The translations under genes were made by a program, and so were the position numbers. From positions 849,743 through 913,742 of the forward strand of contig NZ_JAHBBK010000002.1 in the NCBI RefSeq assembly GCF_018390515.1: a stretch of 64,000 nucleotides of DNA, written 5' to 3'. The notes beneath the pieces were generated by a model. That model was not told the origin of the DNA and did no database searches. It was given only the letters and a program-made list of their open reading frames with translations. This document shows positions 8,466 through 17,891 of this stretch, one piece after another. Within the stretch, counting starts at the first letter, position 1. Each line of letters starts with the position of its first letter. The stretch is from Mucilaginibacter sp. Bleaf8. Its GTDB lineage: Bacteria; Bacteroidota; Bacteroidia; Sphingobacteriales; Sphingobacteriaceae.

Positions 8466-8993
8466 ATGACTGATGCTCCATTGATACTTACCTTAGTTTT
8501 AGATAAGGAATCGCAAAGTTTTTTCAATGCGCTGCGAAAGCAATACTTTCCGCCAGAACGCAACTATTTAGATGCACACTTAACGCTCTTCCATCACTTG
8601 CCGGCTCATGAGCAGCAAATTATAAACGATATAAAAGAATGCGGTAAACAAACTGCTCCGTTAGCGTTGCAAGTAACCGATGTAGTGAGTATTGGTAATG
8701 GCGTAGCTTACAAACTGGAAAACATGCCTTTAATGACCCGGCATAAACGCTTGCAACAGCAATGGCAACAATGGCTTATTCCACAAGATAGGCAAAAGCT
8801 TTGGCCACATATAACCATTCAAAACAAGGTGTCGCCCGACCAAGCCAAAAGTTTGCAGGCACAAATTAAGCAAGAGTTTGTGCCTTTCGTTGCACAGGGT
8901 TTTGGTTTAAGCCTTTGGGCATATAAGGGAGGGCCCTGGGAGTTTGTAAAGTATTTTGAGTTTACAGGAAATGGAGGTGGGACTAATCAGTAA
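8466..8993 (+). CDS. 2H phosphoesterase (2'-5' RNA ligase superfamily)
   Basis: This 175-residue protein has the two HxT motifs of the 2H superfamily: HLT at residues 38-40 and HIT at 115-117, each in a beta-strand context and spaced as in LigT/YjcG-like enzymes. Members cleave or ligate 2'-5' or cyclic phosphodiesters; the physiological substrate here is unknown. The stop lies 5 bp from the stop of the convergent symporter gene. No operon partner is evident. Confidence 0.85.
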   Translation: MTDAPLILTLVLDKESQSFFNALRKQYFPPERNYLDAHLTLFHHLPAHEQQIINDIKECGKQTAPLALQVTDVVSIGNGVAYKLENMPLMTRHKRLQQQWQQWLIPQDRQKLWPHITIQNKVSPDQAKSLQAQIKQEFVPFVAQGFGLSLWAYKGGPWEFVKYFEFTGNGGGTNQ

Positions 8994-8998
8994 TTTAC

Positions 8999-10237
8999 TT
9001 AAATACTATCAGTAGCCTGCGGCTCAGTTTCCATCCAATTACGGCCTTCGGTAAAGCGAGCTACCAGCATCGCGGCCGCCGTATCGCCGGTTGAGTTGAG
9101 CAGGGTAGCCATCGGGTCAACCAATGTGCCGATAATCATGGCAGGCGGTAATGCTTCGGGCGGAAAGCCGTAGGCAGATATGAAAAGCAGTTCGCCAACA
9201 TAACCGCCATTGGGTATGCCGCCCTCAACCAGGCTAACCAATACCGTCATGGCAAGCGCTAATACAATTACATCCGCACTGTTAAAGCCTTTGCCAAACA
9301 GGGCAAATACCACGGCCATTTTAATGATGGAGGATATACTAGATCCATCTTTATGCAATGTGCCACCCAGCGGAATAGTTACGTTGGCAATTACATCAGG
9401 TATGCCAATCTTTTTTGCTGCATCCATATTAGCAGGGATTGTAGCTATACTGCTGCAAGTGCCTACTGCCGTTGCCGACGGTATGAGGTTGTTTTTCCAG
9501 TACTTTTTAAATCCTTTAACGCCGCCGGCTATGAAAGCGTATAAGCTAAAACCGGCCACGTAATAAAACGCACCTACGCCATAGTATATGCCTAATGAAC
9601 GCGCATAGGCACCAAACAGTTGCGGACCGAACACGCCCACCTGGTAGGCAAAGTAAGCGCCCAGCCCGATGGGGGCCAACTTCATGATGAGGATAAACAC
9701 CTGCTTAAATATCTCATTCCCGGCCAATAGAAAACGACCAAAGGCTGCACCCTTTTCGCCCGAGCGTAAAGCTGCAAAGCCAATGAGTATCGAAAAAATA
9801 ATCATAGCCAGCATGCTCTTGCGAGATAGCAATTCATAGAATTCGCTGGTGGTAAAAAGTTGGGTGAGCTGGTCGCCAAACGGCTTTTTCACAATAGTTT
9901 CGGTAAGGCGGGCGGCTGTGAGTTGCTCATGTACAGGGAATATCCAAACGGCAACAATGGTGAGGCATGCTGATATCAATACCGTAACTAAAAACACCAT
10001 GCACATTACACCCATAATGCGGCTTATTTTGCCGCCGGTACCTAAGTTGGCAATAGCCGAAGATATGGCAAAGAAAACCAGTGGTATTACGGCGGTAAAC
10101 AACAGGTTTAAAAAGATGTCGCCAACCGGCTTCAACACCTCCACCTGTTTGCCGAAAATAAGGCCGCCTATACTGCCTGCAATAATGCCCAGTAACAGCC
10201 AGATTATGCCGCTGTAATTTTTAAACCAGTTTCCCAT
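8999..10237 (-). CDS. Dicarboxylate/amino acid:cation symporter (DAACS family)
   Basis: A 412-residue integral membrane protein of the GltP/DctA type. Family features include a long series of hydrophobic helices, a serine-rich segment (TCSSIATIPANMDAAKK, about residue 257) corresponding to HP1, and the conserved GGTLHKDGSSI and DPMATLLNSTGDTAAA regions that form the substrate and sodium sites. The substrate is likely a dicarboxylate, glutamate or aspartate, but cannot be narrowed. It appears monocistronic. Confidence 0.9.
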   Translation of the reverse strand: MGNWFKNYSGIIWLLLGIIAGSIGGLIFGKQVEVLKPVGDIFLNLLFTAVIPLVFFAISSAIANLGTGGKISRIMGVMCMVFLVTVLISACLTIVAVWIFPVHEQLTAARLTETIVKKPFGDQLTQLFTTSEFYELLSRKSMLAMIIFSILIGFAALRSGEKGAAFGRFLLAGNEIFKQVFILIMKLAPIGLGAYFAYQVGVFGPQLFGAYARSLGIYYGVGAFYYVAGFSLYAFIAGGVKGFKKYWKNNLIPSATAVGTCSSIATIPANMDAAKKIGIPDVIANVTIPLGGTLHKDGSSISSIIKMAVVFALFGKGFNSADVIVLALAMTVLVSLVEGGIPNGGYVGELLFISAYGFPPEALPPAMIIGTLVDPMATLLNSTGDTAAAMLVARFTEGRNWMETEPQATDSI

Positions 10238-10304
10238 TAAGTGAATTTTACCGGCTAAAAATACATTTATATTGGTTATATGAACAATCAGTCATTTGTA
10301 AATA

Positions 10305-10835
10305 TCAGGATGGTGATACAATGGCTTGTTCATCTTGCAGCGGGTAATAAGTATCGTCTGCCTGATCTATTTTTACATCAACAGTCGTTTCTTTTGCTTT
10401 TTCCAAAAGTTGTAATACACCATCTGTAACTAAGCCAAAAACCACATGCGCCAGTAGTAACTGGGTAAAGAATTCTTTGGCCGGCGTTTTAGGCGGGTTG
10501 GGATGAAGCTTAAAGGCCGCTTTCCATATGCCTATGCCTGCCACGCCGCTTAGTATACCCATAGCCAAACCTTTTTTAAAGGATGGTTTAGCATTTTGCT
10601 TATCTAAAATTAATTGGTAAACGCCGGCAAAAGCGTGCCCGACCAGGTAGTGGCCTACCCAGCCGGCTGGCTTTGCATATTTGGAATCAACATTTACAGG
10701 TGCTTTCTCTAAGAATTTGCTCAGCAAAACGGGTTCACTGAAATTTTTATTCCTGACAGATGACATCAGGTGACTAAAAGCGGTCATTAAGGTGGTGCCG
10801 GCAATGTTAGCTAAAGCAATTTTGCGCTGTTGCAT
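10305..10835 (-). CDS. Hypothetical membrane protein, 176 aa
   Basis: The protein has an N-terminal hydrophobic segment, a glycine-rich hydrophobic stretch near residues 85-105 (GILSGVAGIGIWKAAF) and a third near 125-140. The C-terminus is acidic and probably soluble. I do not recognise a family. It starts 21 bp after the stop of the metallo-hydrolase gene on the same strand, so the two are likely cotranscribed. No catalytic motif is visible. Confidence 0.6.
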   Translation of the reverse strand: MQQRKIALANIAGTTLMTAFSHLMSSVRNKNFSEPVLLSKFLEKAPVNVDSKYAKPAGWVGHYLVGHAFAGVYQLILDKQNAKPSFKKGLAMGILSGVAGIGIWKAAFKLHPNPPKTPAKEFFTQLLLAHVVFGLVTDGVLQLLEKAKETTVDVKIDQADDTYYPLQDEQAIVSPS

Positions 10836-10855
10836 AGTGATGGTTATTTGGTTAG

Positions 10856-11803
10856 CTACTTCTTTTTCTGATAACTTTTTACCAATGTATATAAGCCCAG
10901 GGCAACTAAGCCTGCTGCTGAGGCTGCCAGCACCGGGCTAAACGGACGTGGCGGAACATAAAGTACACCACGGCGATTAGTTTTAGCCGACTCTTTCACA
11001 TAGCGGCCTTGTTCGGGCACGGCAACCTCTTTAAAGTGGCTCACCAGGTAATCCAGTCCGTCACGTAATTCTTGGCCCGACATAGGCTTGCCGTGTCCGG
11101 TAGCTGCAATGGCAGGGTGCAGGTCGCGCAGCTTTTTAACCGACTCCGCCGCTGCTTTCCAATCCACAGTGAAATACTTTGGGGGACCGGATACCAGTTT
11201 TTTTTGCTTGGCAACCGAAAATGCCGATTCCTGCTGGGTGGTTACAAATGCATCACCTGCTATCAAAACTTTGTCACGATTGCGAAACAAGGAGATATGT
11301 CCCGGGGCATGCCCCGGCGTATGAATATAATTCCACTCGGGTAGGTGAGGCAGGCTGCCGTTTTCGTTTAAAATAAAAGCCTTATCACCAATGTCAATCG
11401 GTTTTTTAGGGTATAATACTGAAAGCGTACTCATCATGCCGCCCCCGACGGTAGGGTCGGGCGGTGGATAGGCTGATTGGCCAATTAGGTAAGGTATTTC
11501 AAGCGGGTGCGCATACACCGGCACGTCCCATTTTTCAAGTAGTTTTTTCAACGCGCCCACATGGTCGAAGTGGCCATGGGTAAGTATAATGGCAGCGGGC
11601 GGGTTGTTTTCGCCAAACAAGTCAGCAGCCATTCTTTCAATACGGCCGGCAAAGCCATTCAGGCCGGCATCAACCAAAACCCATTCCTTATTCTGGGTGG
11701 CAATCATATATATGTTGGCAAACACAATGCGCATACCCCATACGCCGGGGGCAACATCAAAATAATCTTCGTAAGTGGTGGTTACCTCGTTTCTCTTTTT
11801 CAT
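10856..11803 (-). CDS. MBL-fold metallo-hydrolase with C-terminal membrane anchor
   Basis: This 315-residue protein has the metallo-beta-lactamase signature THGHFDH (H76, H78, D80, H81), a later HTPGHAPGH metal ligand near residue 160, an AGDAF aspartate near 182 and a GHGKP motif near 236. It therefore should bind two metals and hydrolyse an ester, thioester or lactone; the substrate is unknown. Residues about 290-310 form a hydrophobic segment followed by a lysine-rich tail, suggesting membrane attachment by the C-terminus. It is the upstream partner of the small membrane protein gene. Confidence 0.85.
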   Translation of the reverse strand: MKKRNEVTTTYEDYFDVAPGVWGMRIVFANIYMIATQNKEWVLVDAGLNGFAGRIERMAADLFGENNPPAAIILTHGHFDHVGALKKLLEKWDVPVYAHPLEIPYLIGQSAYPPPDPTVGGGMMSTLSVLYPKKPIDIGDKAFILNENGSLPHLPEWNYIHTPGHAPGHISLFRNRDKVLIAGDAFVTTQQESAFSVAKQKKLVSGPPKYFTVDWKAAAESVKKLRDLHPAIAATGHGKPMSGQELRDGLDYLVSHFKEVAVPEQGRYVKESAKTNRRGVLYVPPRPFSPVLAASAAGLVALGLYTLVKSYQKKK

Positions 11804-11987
11804 AGTTGCATTTTCAATTGGCTATGTTTATAGCAACAGCTTTGTGTAGGTTAGAGTTTTAAATATTACTACTTGATCTTTCTACTTCGGGCAACAGATT
11901 AACTTAGTTTAATAACTATTGAGTGAATAATACAGATATGTATTAGGTATTCGTAAAAATGTAATATTTAAGATATATTCATAATGG

Positions 11988-12022
11988 TTTGGTAGTGTGG
12001 CAACATATTATGCCTATTTTTG
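11988..12022 (+). promoter_or_regulatory. Consensus-type promoter for the DUF-like small gene and TonB receptor
   Basis: TTTG (11988-11991), a 23-nt spacer and TATTTTTG (12015-12022) match the Bacteroidota -33/-7 promoter. It lies inside the longest possible reading frame of the next gene, which argues for a start downstream of it. Confidence 0.6.
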
Positions 12023-12035
12023 CTGCTGTTCAGAT

Positions 12036-12365
12036 TTGAAAAAGCGTAGTAAAAACATATTATCATCAATTTGGCTGTTACTGATATTTGTAACAGGCCA
12101 GGTAATTGTTTTTGCGCATAACCACCAATCTGAAACATCGTATATACATTATACGATAAACAAGCACAAATCAAATGCGGTTGATACCAAATGTCAGATT
12201 TGTGCGCAAAGCAGTCACGTGCAGATGATGCTGCAAACCCAGCAGCTGTTTTTCTTTACGGCAAGCATCACTCATCAGTATGTAACCTACACGGAAATTT
12301 ACCAGAGTATTGAACTGCTGTTATCTGGCAACAGGGGGCCACCTGCTGAGCATTTATTTGCTTAG
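12036..12365 (+). CDS. Small secreted protein with a KCQICAQ motif, upstream of TonB receptor
   Basis: From a TTG at 12036 the protein is about 110 residues: a basic start (KKRSKN), a hydrophobic signal segment, then a His-rich stretch (AHNHQ) and a CxxC motif (KCQICAQSSH) near residue 53. Small proteins of this shape often precede metal-related TonB receptors in Bacteroidota. The frame is open from a GTG at 11997, but a promoter -7 box lies between those two points, so I prefer the TTG. It is 70 bp from the receptor gene and probably cotranscribed. Metal binding is inferred from the His/Cys motifs only. Confidence 0.6.
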   Translation: MKKRSKNILSSIWLLLIFVTGQVIVFAHNHQSETSYIHYTINKHKSNAVDTKCQICAQSSHVQMMLQTQQLFFFTASITHQYVTYTEIYQSIELLLSGNRGPPAEHLFA

Positions 12366-12435
12366 TTAATTTAAACGTAGATTTTTTAAAAGCCTACGTA
12401 AACTTCTTTTATGTCCCCTTGTCAAAAAAATAATC

Positions 12436-14736
12436 ATGAAATTAAAGTTCATATTCAGCTTCATGCTGCTTATTCTGCCTGCTTATATCTTTGCTCTGCC
12501 TTTAAGCGATATTACCGGTAAAGTACTCGATGGTAAAAGCAATCAGCCCATAGCAGGCGCTATCGTTAGCGTGCCTCAATTACGTATCAATACCATTACA
12601 GATGTTAATGGTCAGTATACCCTTCACTCCCTGCCGCCCAAAGGTAAGTTTGTGATAGAGGTAAGGTTTATCGGTTATCGATCAATAGTACGTACGGTTG
12701 ATTTAACCGCCCAGTCTTCTTTTGATTTTGCTTTGCAACCAAGCATTACCGAAACCAACGAGGTGGTAATTACCGGTACTGCCGTTACGGCCAATAGCCG
12801 GTACAACAGTACATCGGCTACAGTAGTGCAAAAAGAGCAGCTGCTAAACGCATCAACCAACCTGATTGATGCCTTGGCCAGGTCTGTGCCTGGCGTAAGC
12901 CAGATCAGTACCGGTCCGGCTATTTCTAAGCCGGTTATTCGTGGCTTAAGTTACAACCGTGTGGTTACACTTACAGATGGTGTTAAACAACAGGGCCAGC
13001 AATGGGGCGATGAGCACGGTATTGAGATTGACCAGTACCAGGCCGACCGCGTGGAGGTGTTGCGCGGGGCTGCATCATTACTATATGGCTCGGATGCCAT
13101 TGGCGGTGTAATCAATATTTTGGAGCCAGCCACACCAACATCTGGCCAAATCAAAGGCGAATTGCTGTCTAACTATGCTACCAACAACGGCTTAACCGGA
13201 ACGTCGGCTATGTTAACCGGTAACGAGAATGGGTTTGTATGGCGCGCACGCGGTTCCTACCAAAATGCTTACTCATTTAAAACACCCGATGGTTATTTCC
13301 CTAACAGCGGTTATAACAATACTAACTTTAGTGGTATGCTGGGCTTAAATAAGCAGTGGGGCTACTCGCACCTGAATTTTTCTTATTATAAAAACAACAT
13401 AGGGTTTTATGATCCCGAATCGGCTGACGAGTTGTATACAACTGAGAAAAGCAGAACGCTTGATTTTCCGAGACAGGATATTCGCCATTACAAAATAGCG
13501 TTAAACAATAACTTCGTGATAGGCGAAGGTTCATTAAAACTGGATTTAGGTTATCAGAAAAACCAGCGTCGTGAGCTGGAAGATGGTACCGATCCATCGC
13601 TGTTTTTTGATTTGAATACTTACTCATTAGATGCTAAGTATTATCTGCCAACTAGCAACGGTTGGGAGCCTGTTATTGGTTTAAGCGGCGCCTGGAGCCA
13701 TAGTGTAAATAAGGCGACCGAAGAATACCTCATCCCAAATTATGACAGCTATTCTACCGGTGTGTTTGGCTTTTTAAAGAAGACCGTAAACAAGGATACT
13801 TATAGCGCAGGTTTACGCTACGATTATATTTACAACGTAGGTAAGCAGTTATTTATTGAAGAGGAGGAGCAATTTTCGGGCTTCAAAAATACGTTCAACA
13901 GCCTGAGCGGTGCCTTGGGGTATACTCACGTGTTTAACGAAAACCTGAACTTTAAAGCTAATGCAGGTGCTGCTTTCCGTGCACCAAACCCCGCCGAACT
14001 GGGTTCAAACGGTGTTCATGAAGGAACGTACCGTTACGAAGTTGGGAATCCTGATCTGAAAGCCGAGCGTAGCTATCAGGCCGATGCCACATTGGAGTTT
14101 GGTGCGAACATATTAACAGGTAGTTTGGGTATCTACGAAAACTATATTCACAATTACATCTATGCTTCAAACCGTAATGGCGAAACTACTGATGTAACAG
14201 AAGAAGATGGTTCGGCCAATACTTATCCTATATACCGTTACGGACAGGTAAATGCCAACCTATATGGTGCTGAGGCCAATATTACCCTGCACCCGGTAAC
14301 ATTTATCCATTTCGAAAATACGTTCAATTATACGCACGCGCAAAACCGTTCGTTCGATAGGGCGCTGCCATTCATTCCTGCTGGTACTTTACACAATACC
14401 TTGCGGTTTGAACCTAAGGTTAAAGGTTTGAATAGCTTGTATGTATATGCCGGCTTGGATAATTTCTTTAAACAAGGCCGTGTAGACGAAACGTTTGAAA
14501 CACCAACTGATTCGTATACGCTAATTAATGCAGGTGCCGGTACTACTTTCAAAATTGGCAAAAAACAACAACTGAAAGTATATATTGCTGCTACCAACCT
14601 AACCAACAAACGCTACTACAGCGCATTGAGCCGTTTAAAACCGGGCCGACTGGATCAGACCAATCCAACACTGGGCATTTACGATCTCGGACGTAATATC
14701 AGCTTCGGCTTTTTGCTGCCACTAAATATTAAGTAA
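12436..14736 (+). CDS. TonB-dependent outer-membrane receptor
   Basis: A 766-residue receptor with a signal peptide (residues 1-20), a CarboxypepD_reg-like domain (about 25-110: ITGKVLDGKSNQPIAGA), a plug domain (about 120-225, with VLRGAASLLYGSDAIGGVINI) and a beta-barrel ending in an aromatic-containing C-terminal strand. It lacks a paired SusD gene, so it is not a glycan-utilisation receptor. The upstream His/Cys-rich protein suggests a metal or metal-chelate ligand such as zinc, copper or iron. The ligand cannot be named from sequence. Confidence 0.9.
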   Translation: MKLKFIFSFMLLILPAYIFALPLSDITGKVLDGKSNQPIAGAIVSVPQLRINTITDVNGQYTLHSLPPKGKFVIEVRFIGYRSIVRTVDLTAQSSFDFALQPSITETNEVVITGTAVTANSRYNSTSATVVQKEQLLNASTNLIDALARSVPGVSQISTGPAISKPVIRGLSYNRVVTLTDGVKQQGQQWGDEHGIEIDQYQADRVEVLRGAASLLYGSDAIGGVINILEPATPTSGQIKGELLSNYATNNGLTGTSAMLTGNENGFVWRARGSYQNAYSFKTPDGYFPNSGYNNTNFSGMLGLNKQWGYSHLNFSYYKNNIGFYDPESADELYTTEKSRTLDFPRQDIRHYKIALNNNFVIGEGSLKLDLGYQKNQRRELEDGTDPSLFFDLNTYSLDAKYYLPTSNGWEPVIGLSGAWSHSVNKATEEYLIPNYDSYSTGVFGFLKKTVNKDTYSAGLRYDYIYNVGKQLFIEEEEQFSGFKNTFNSLSGALGYTHVFNENLNFKANAGAAFRAPNPAELGSNGVHEGTYRYEVGNPDLKAERSYQADATLEFGANILTGSLGIYENYIHNYIYASNRNGETTDVTEEDGSANTYPIYRYGQVNANLYGAEANITLHPVTFIHFENTFNYTHAQNRSFDRALPFIPAGTLHNTLRFEPKVKGLNSLYVYAGLDNFFKQGRVDETFETPTDSYTLINAGAGTTFKIGKKQQLKVYIAATNLTNKRYYSALSRLKPGRLDQTNPTLGIYDLGRNISFGFLLPLNIK

Positions 14737-14776
14737 AACAAAAAGCGCCGGTTTATTAACCGGCGCTTTTTGTTTT
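14735..14776. terminator. Strong intrinsic terminator after the TonB receptor
   Basis: A perfect 19-bp stem (14735-14753 with 14758-14776) with a 4-nt loop begins at the stop codon of the receptor. The arms start with A-rich and end with T-rich runs, so it can act on both strands for the convergent genes. Confidence 0.9.
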
Positions 14777-14792
14777 AACAGTGAATCATAGC

Positions 14793-15368
14793 TTATGGTA
14801 AGTCAGTGTTTGGATCGTTATCCGAATATTTGGTACTGCGTTCGGTGATTCGCTTTTGCTCGTGCTCTGGCAGCAGCTTACGCCGGTTGTACAACTTGTT
14901 CTGATTAAACTGTTCGTGGCTGTAATAAGCCTCATCTTGTGTAGTCGGTACTACGGTTTCAGTTACTACCGTAGTAGTAGGCAATGGGGTAAAAACTGTA
15001 CGGATGCGGTTTTCTGTTTCCAGTGTCAGGCCATATCCATCATAGTCGGGCAGGGCTTCCAGCTGTGAGGCCGTTACATGTGGCAGTATTACATCATCAT
15101 CATTTTCATGTAACTCAGCAATACCTATGGGTACTAAAACTTTACGGGCATTCAGCCGAAAATCATTAGCATCCGTATCCAATACAATATAGCGCACTTT
15201 GCGGCTTGCCGGATTGAACAGCAATTCTTCTACATCGCCAAACTGCATGCCGCGTTCGTCTTTCACATCCCAGCCTTTGATGTTAGGCTGTCCGTCAACT
15301 ATTTCATAGTCACTGCCACCTAATTTTTCCAGGTGGTTATAATCAGTGGTGTTATCTTCTAAAGCCAT
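14793..15368 (-). CDS. PRC-barrel domain protein
   Basis: This 191-residue protein has one PRC-barrel-like domain, about residues 22-100, with the pattern WDVKDERGMQFGDVEELLFN followed by RKVRYIVLDTD and KVLVPIGIAELHEND. The C-terminal third is Thr/Val- and charge-rich and probably disordered. PRC-barrel proteins of this kind are common stress-associated proteins in Bacteroidota; no function is established. It lies 37 bp downstream of the OmpA-like gene on the same strand and may be cotranscribed with it. Confidence 0.75.
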   Translation of the reverse strand: MALEDNTTDYNHLEKLGGSDYEIVDGQPNIKGWDVKDERGMQFGDVEELLFNPASRKVRYIVLDTDANDFRLNARKVLVPIGIAELHENDDDVILPHVTASQLEALPDYDGYGLTLETENRIRTVFTPLPTTTVVTETVVPTTQDEAYYSHEQFNQNKLYNRRKLLPEHEQKRITERSTKYSDNDPNTDLP

Positions 15369-15405
15369 TTTTTGATCTTTAATTTAGTGTAACTAGTTCT
15401 TATGT

Positions 15406-16059
15406 TTAATGAGCCAGGCTGTCTGGTATGGCAACAATCTCTACGCTGCGGTTCAACTGCTGTCCCTTGTTGGTAGCATTGCTGGCCAATGGTTCAGATT
15501 CGCCGTAAGATCTTACAGCAATACGGTCTGCACTTAAGTTCCCGTTGCTCACTAGCCAGTCGCATACTGCCTGTGCCCGCTTGGCGCCTAATTCTTTATT
15601 CTGAGCAGCATCGCCCGATGCATCTGTGTGGCCATACACACCGATAACTGCATTGCTAAACCTTTTTTGTAAGGATGCCGCAACCTGTTTCAGGTGCTCT
15701 GCAGCAGTGCCTTGTAAAGTGCTTTGGCCTTTAGCAAAAAGCACATTCCCGCCAAGGCTGTAAATGGCATATTTGTCGCCGCCCTGAACCGTAATTGTTG
15801 TATCCGATATTTCATCGTAACGGGTAGTAGGCGAGTTGAAATCAACATTGTCAAAGCTGGCAGTTGTGGTTGCTACCTGTGCTGTGCTTGAACTATCAAC
15901 GGTTGTAGTTGAATCAACAACTGTAGTAGTGCTTACCTGTTTAGCGCTGTCGTTACGCATTCTTAAAAAATAGAACAATACGCCCAACACAATTAATAAC
16001 AACAGTAGCCAAAGCCACCATGGTGTTCTGCTTTTGGGTTTTACATCTAATTCGGCCAT
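15406..16059 (-). CDS. OmpA-family peptidoglycan-binding protein with N-terminal membrane anchor
   Basis: A 217-residue protein. Residues 14-31 (WWLWLLLLLIVLGVLFYF) form an inner-membrane anchor, residues 35-100 are a Ser/Thr-rich linker, and residues 108-215 form an OmpA C-terminal domain with VYGHTDASGDAAQNKELGA and RIAVRSYGESEP. It should therefore tether the inner membrane to peptidoglycan. No beta-barrel is present. It is divergent from the glycine-rich gene at 16263. Confidence 0.87.
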   Translation of the reverse strand: MAELDVKPKSRTPWWLWLLLLLIVLGVLFYFLRMRNDSAKQVSTTTVVDSTTTVDSSSTAQVATTTASFDNVDFNSPTTRYDEISDTTITVQGGDKYAIYSLGGNVLFAKGQSTLQGTAAEHLKQVAASLQKRFSNAVIGVYGHTDASGDAAQNKELGAKRAQAVCDWLVSNGNLSADRIAVRSYGESEPLASNATNKGQQLNRSVEIVAIPDSLAH

Positions 16060-16262
16060 AATCGAAATTTGTTTAGAGTGATTTAGTTTTCCTTAAAATA
16101 TTTACTCGGTTGAAAATTATTTTAACCGGTATTATAACCCGCACGGATAAATAAAAGTTTTTCGAAAGTCAATATCCATTATTACTATAAGTTGTTTGGT
16201 TTATACTATTGGTTAAAACTTATTCGTCAACTAATCATTTTATTAAATATATTTTTAAAGTT

Positions 16263-16688
16263 ATGTTCGATCAGATATTAAACATGGTTAAGGATCATTT
16301 AGGGAATGATCCGCAGGTAGCGTCCGCAATCCCGGCAGATAAAGCTGATGCAGTGCATCACGAAGTGGCAAGTTCAATTGAGAATGGCGTTAAAAGCCAG
16401 GCAACCAGCGAAGGTGGTATCGGCGGCTTATTGTCTTCATTGGCAGGGGCCGGTTCTGGTAGTCCTATTTCAAGTGCTATTACCGGTGGTTTGGTAGGTA
16501 CTTTAACCAGCAAACTTGGTTTACCACCGGCAGCTACCGGTGCTATCGCCGCTGCGATACCGGGTATACTGCAAAAGTTTGCCCACAAAACCAATGATCC
16601 TAATGATTCGAGCTTAACGCCCGATAGCATACTCGGATCAATAACCGGAGGTAAGGGCCTTGGCGGAGCTTTAGGAAACTTATTTTAA
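16263..16688 (+). CDS. Glycine-rich hypothetical protein (DUF937-like character)
   Basis: From the ATG at 16263 (MFDQILNMVKDHLG) the protein is 141 residues. It has an amphipathic start, a Gly/Ala/Ser-rich middle (about 55-105) with the repeated GGL/GLP pattern and a final GLGGALGNLF. The composition and MFDQIL start resemble DUF937/YidB-type proteins of unknown function. An upstream in-frame start at 16209 is less likely, because the added residues look like noncoding A/T-rich DNA. Confidence 0.6.
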   Translation: MFDQILNMVKDHLGNDPQVASAIPADKADAVHHEVASSIENGVKSQATSEGGIGGLLSSLAGAGSGSPISSAITGGLVGTLTSKLGLPPAATGAIAAAIPGILQKFAHKTNDPNDSSLTPDSILGSITGGKGLGGALGNLF

Positions 16689-16764
16689 CGAATAATAAGC
16701 AAATTGTAGAAAAGGCAAGTCGTTACAATGGCTTGCCTTTTGTATTTTACTTTAAACTTTATGT

Positions 16765-17841
16765 GTGATGCCGGTTAGATATAATTACTCCTTCGATGTT
16801 CTTTCCGCAAAAAGAGGCGTTGGCGATGATTTGGCCGACCGCTTTATCGCCCACATATTCGCCGGCAGCCAGGGTAAACAAAGCTTGCAGACTTTGCTGT
16901 CTGATCTTACCTTCAACCATCAACTCAATAGCCTGCCAGCTGATTATGCTGATGAGCCGCTATTTGCAAGTATTCAGCAATTACCGGTATGGGCCGACAG
17001 AAAGCTGATACAGGAAGGAACCGCATTTTTTGCCCGTTATGCTTCACTCATTATGAACATGCTGGGTTTGCTATCCTTACCCTATTGTTACGCAGCGGCA
17101 GATGGTGCGCGTGTTTTATATCTATCTGAACGAATGCGAACTGATACCGCCAGGCGTTTGCAGGAAACGGGCGACTTTGTGTGGAACGTAATGGCACCTG
17201 ATGCTTTTGAGCCTGATGGCAAAGGGTTGGTAACACTGCTAAAAGTACGGTTGATGCATGCCGCTGTAAGGTATTACACTCTGCAAAGCGGTAAATGGGA
17301 TAAAACCTGGGGTTTACCTGTAAACCAGGACGATATGGCCGGCACAAATCTTTCATTTTCACTTATAGTAATACGTGGGCTGCGTAAGTTGGGCATAGCG
17401 ATAAGCTATCAGGAGCAGCAGGCTTTTATGCACATTTGGAATGTGATCGGATACTTGTCGGGCATTGCGCCCGATTTACTTCCGCAAAATGGTAAGCAGG
17501 CTTTTGATCTGGAGCAGGTTATCAGGCAACGCCAATTTAGTGCATCTTAACAGGGTAGGGCTTTGACACAAGCACTTACCAGTTTCTTAAGTACTGCAAA
17601 CACAGACGGACCATTTACAGGCTCAGAAACCGTTCAGCTGATGCGTTATTTGCTGGGCGATGATGTGGCTGATTTATTAGGTTTGCCTGCCGGAAGCCTG
17701 CCAACCGCTATGATCAGTTTACTCAAAATTGTGGGTACCTGGCAGGCTATGCAGTATATACCTGTGGTGACGCGTGCATATCAATCGCAATTTGCTGATT
17801 ACAAGAAACACAACGGAGCCTCCATTCTTGAGGCTGCGTAA
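16765..17841 (+). pseudogene. MpaB/DUF2236-family oxygenase gene interrupted by one in-frame stop
   Basis: The first part (16765-17550, 261 residues) reads as an MpaB/DUF2236-type haem-dependent oxygenase, with the signatures EGTAFFARYA, DFVWNVM, KVRLMHAAVR and the helix around WNVIGYLSGI. After the TAA at 17548-17550 the same frame continues without further stops to 17841, reading QGRALTQALTSFLS and a C-terminal domain with RYLLGDDVADLLGLP, as expected for this family. One base change of a sense codon such as CAA or GAA would explain it. Either the gene is inactive, the stop is a sequencing error, or two polypeptides are made. Confidence 0.75.
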
Positions 17842-17891
17842 ATTTTATTTTCCTTTGGTTAACCACCTCATTTTGTGCCTATATTTAGGCA

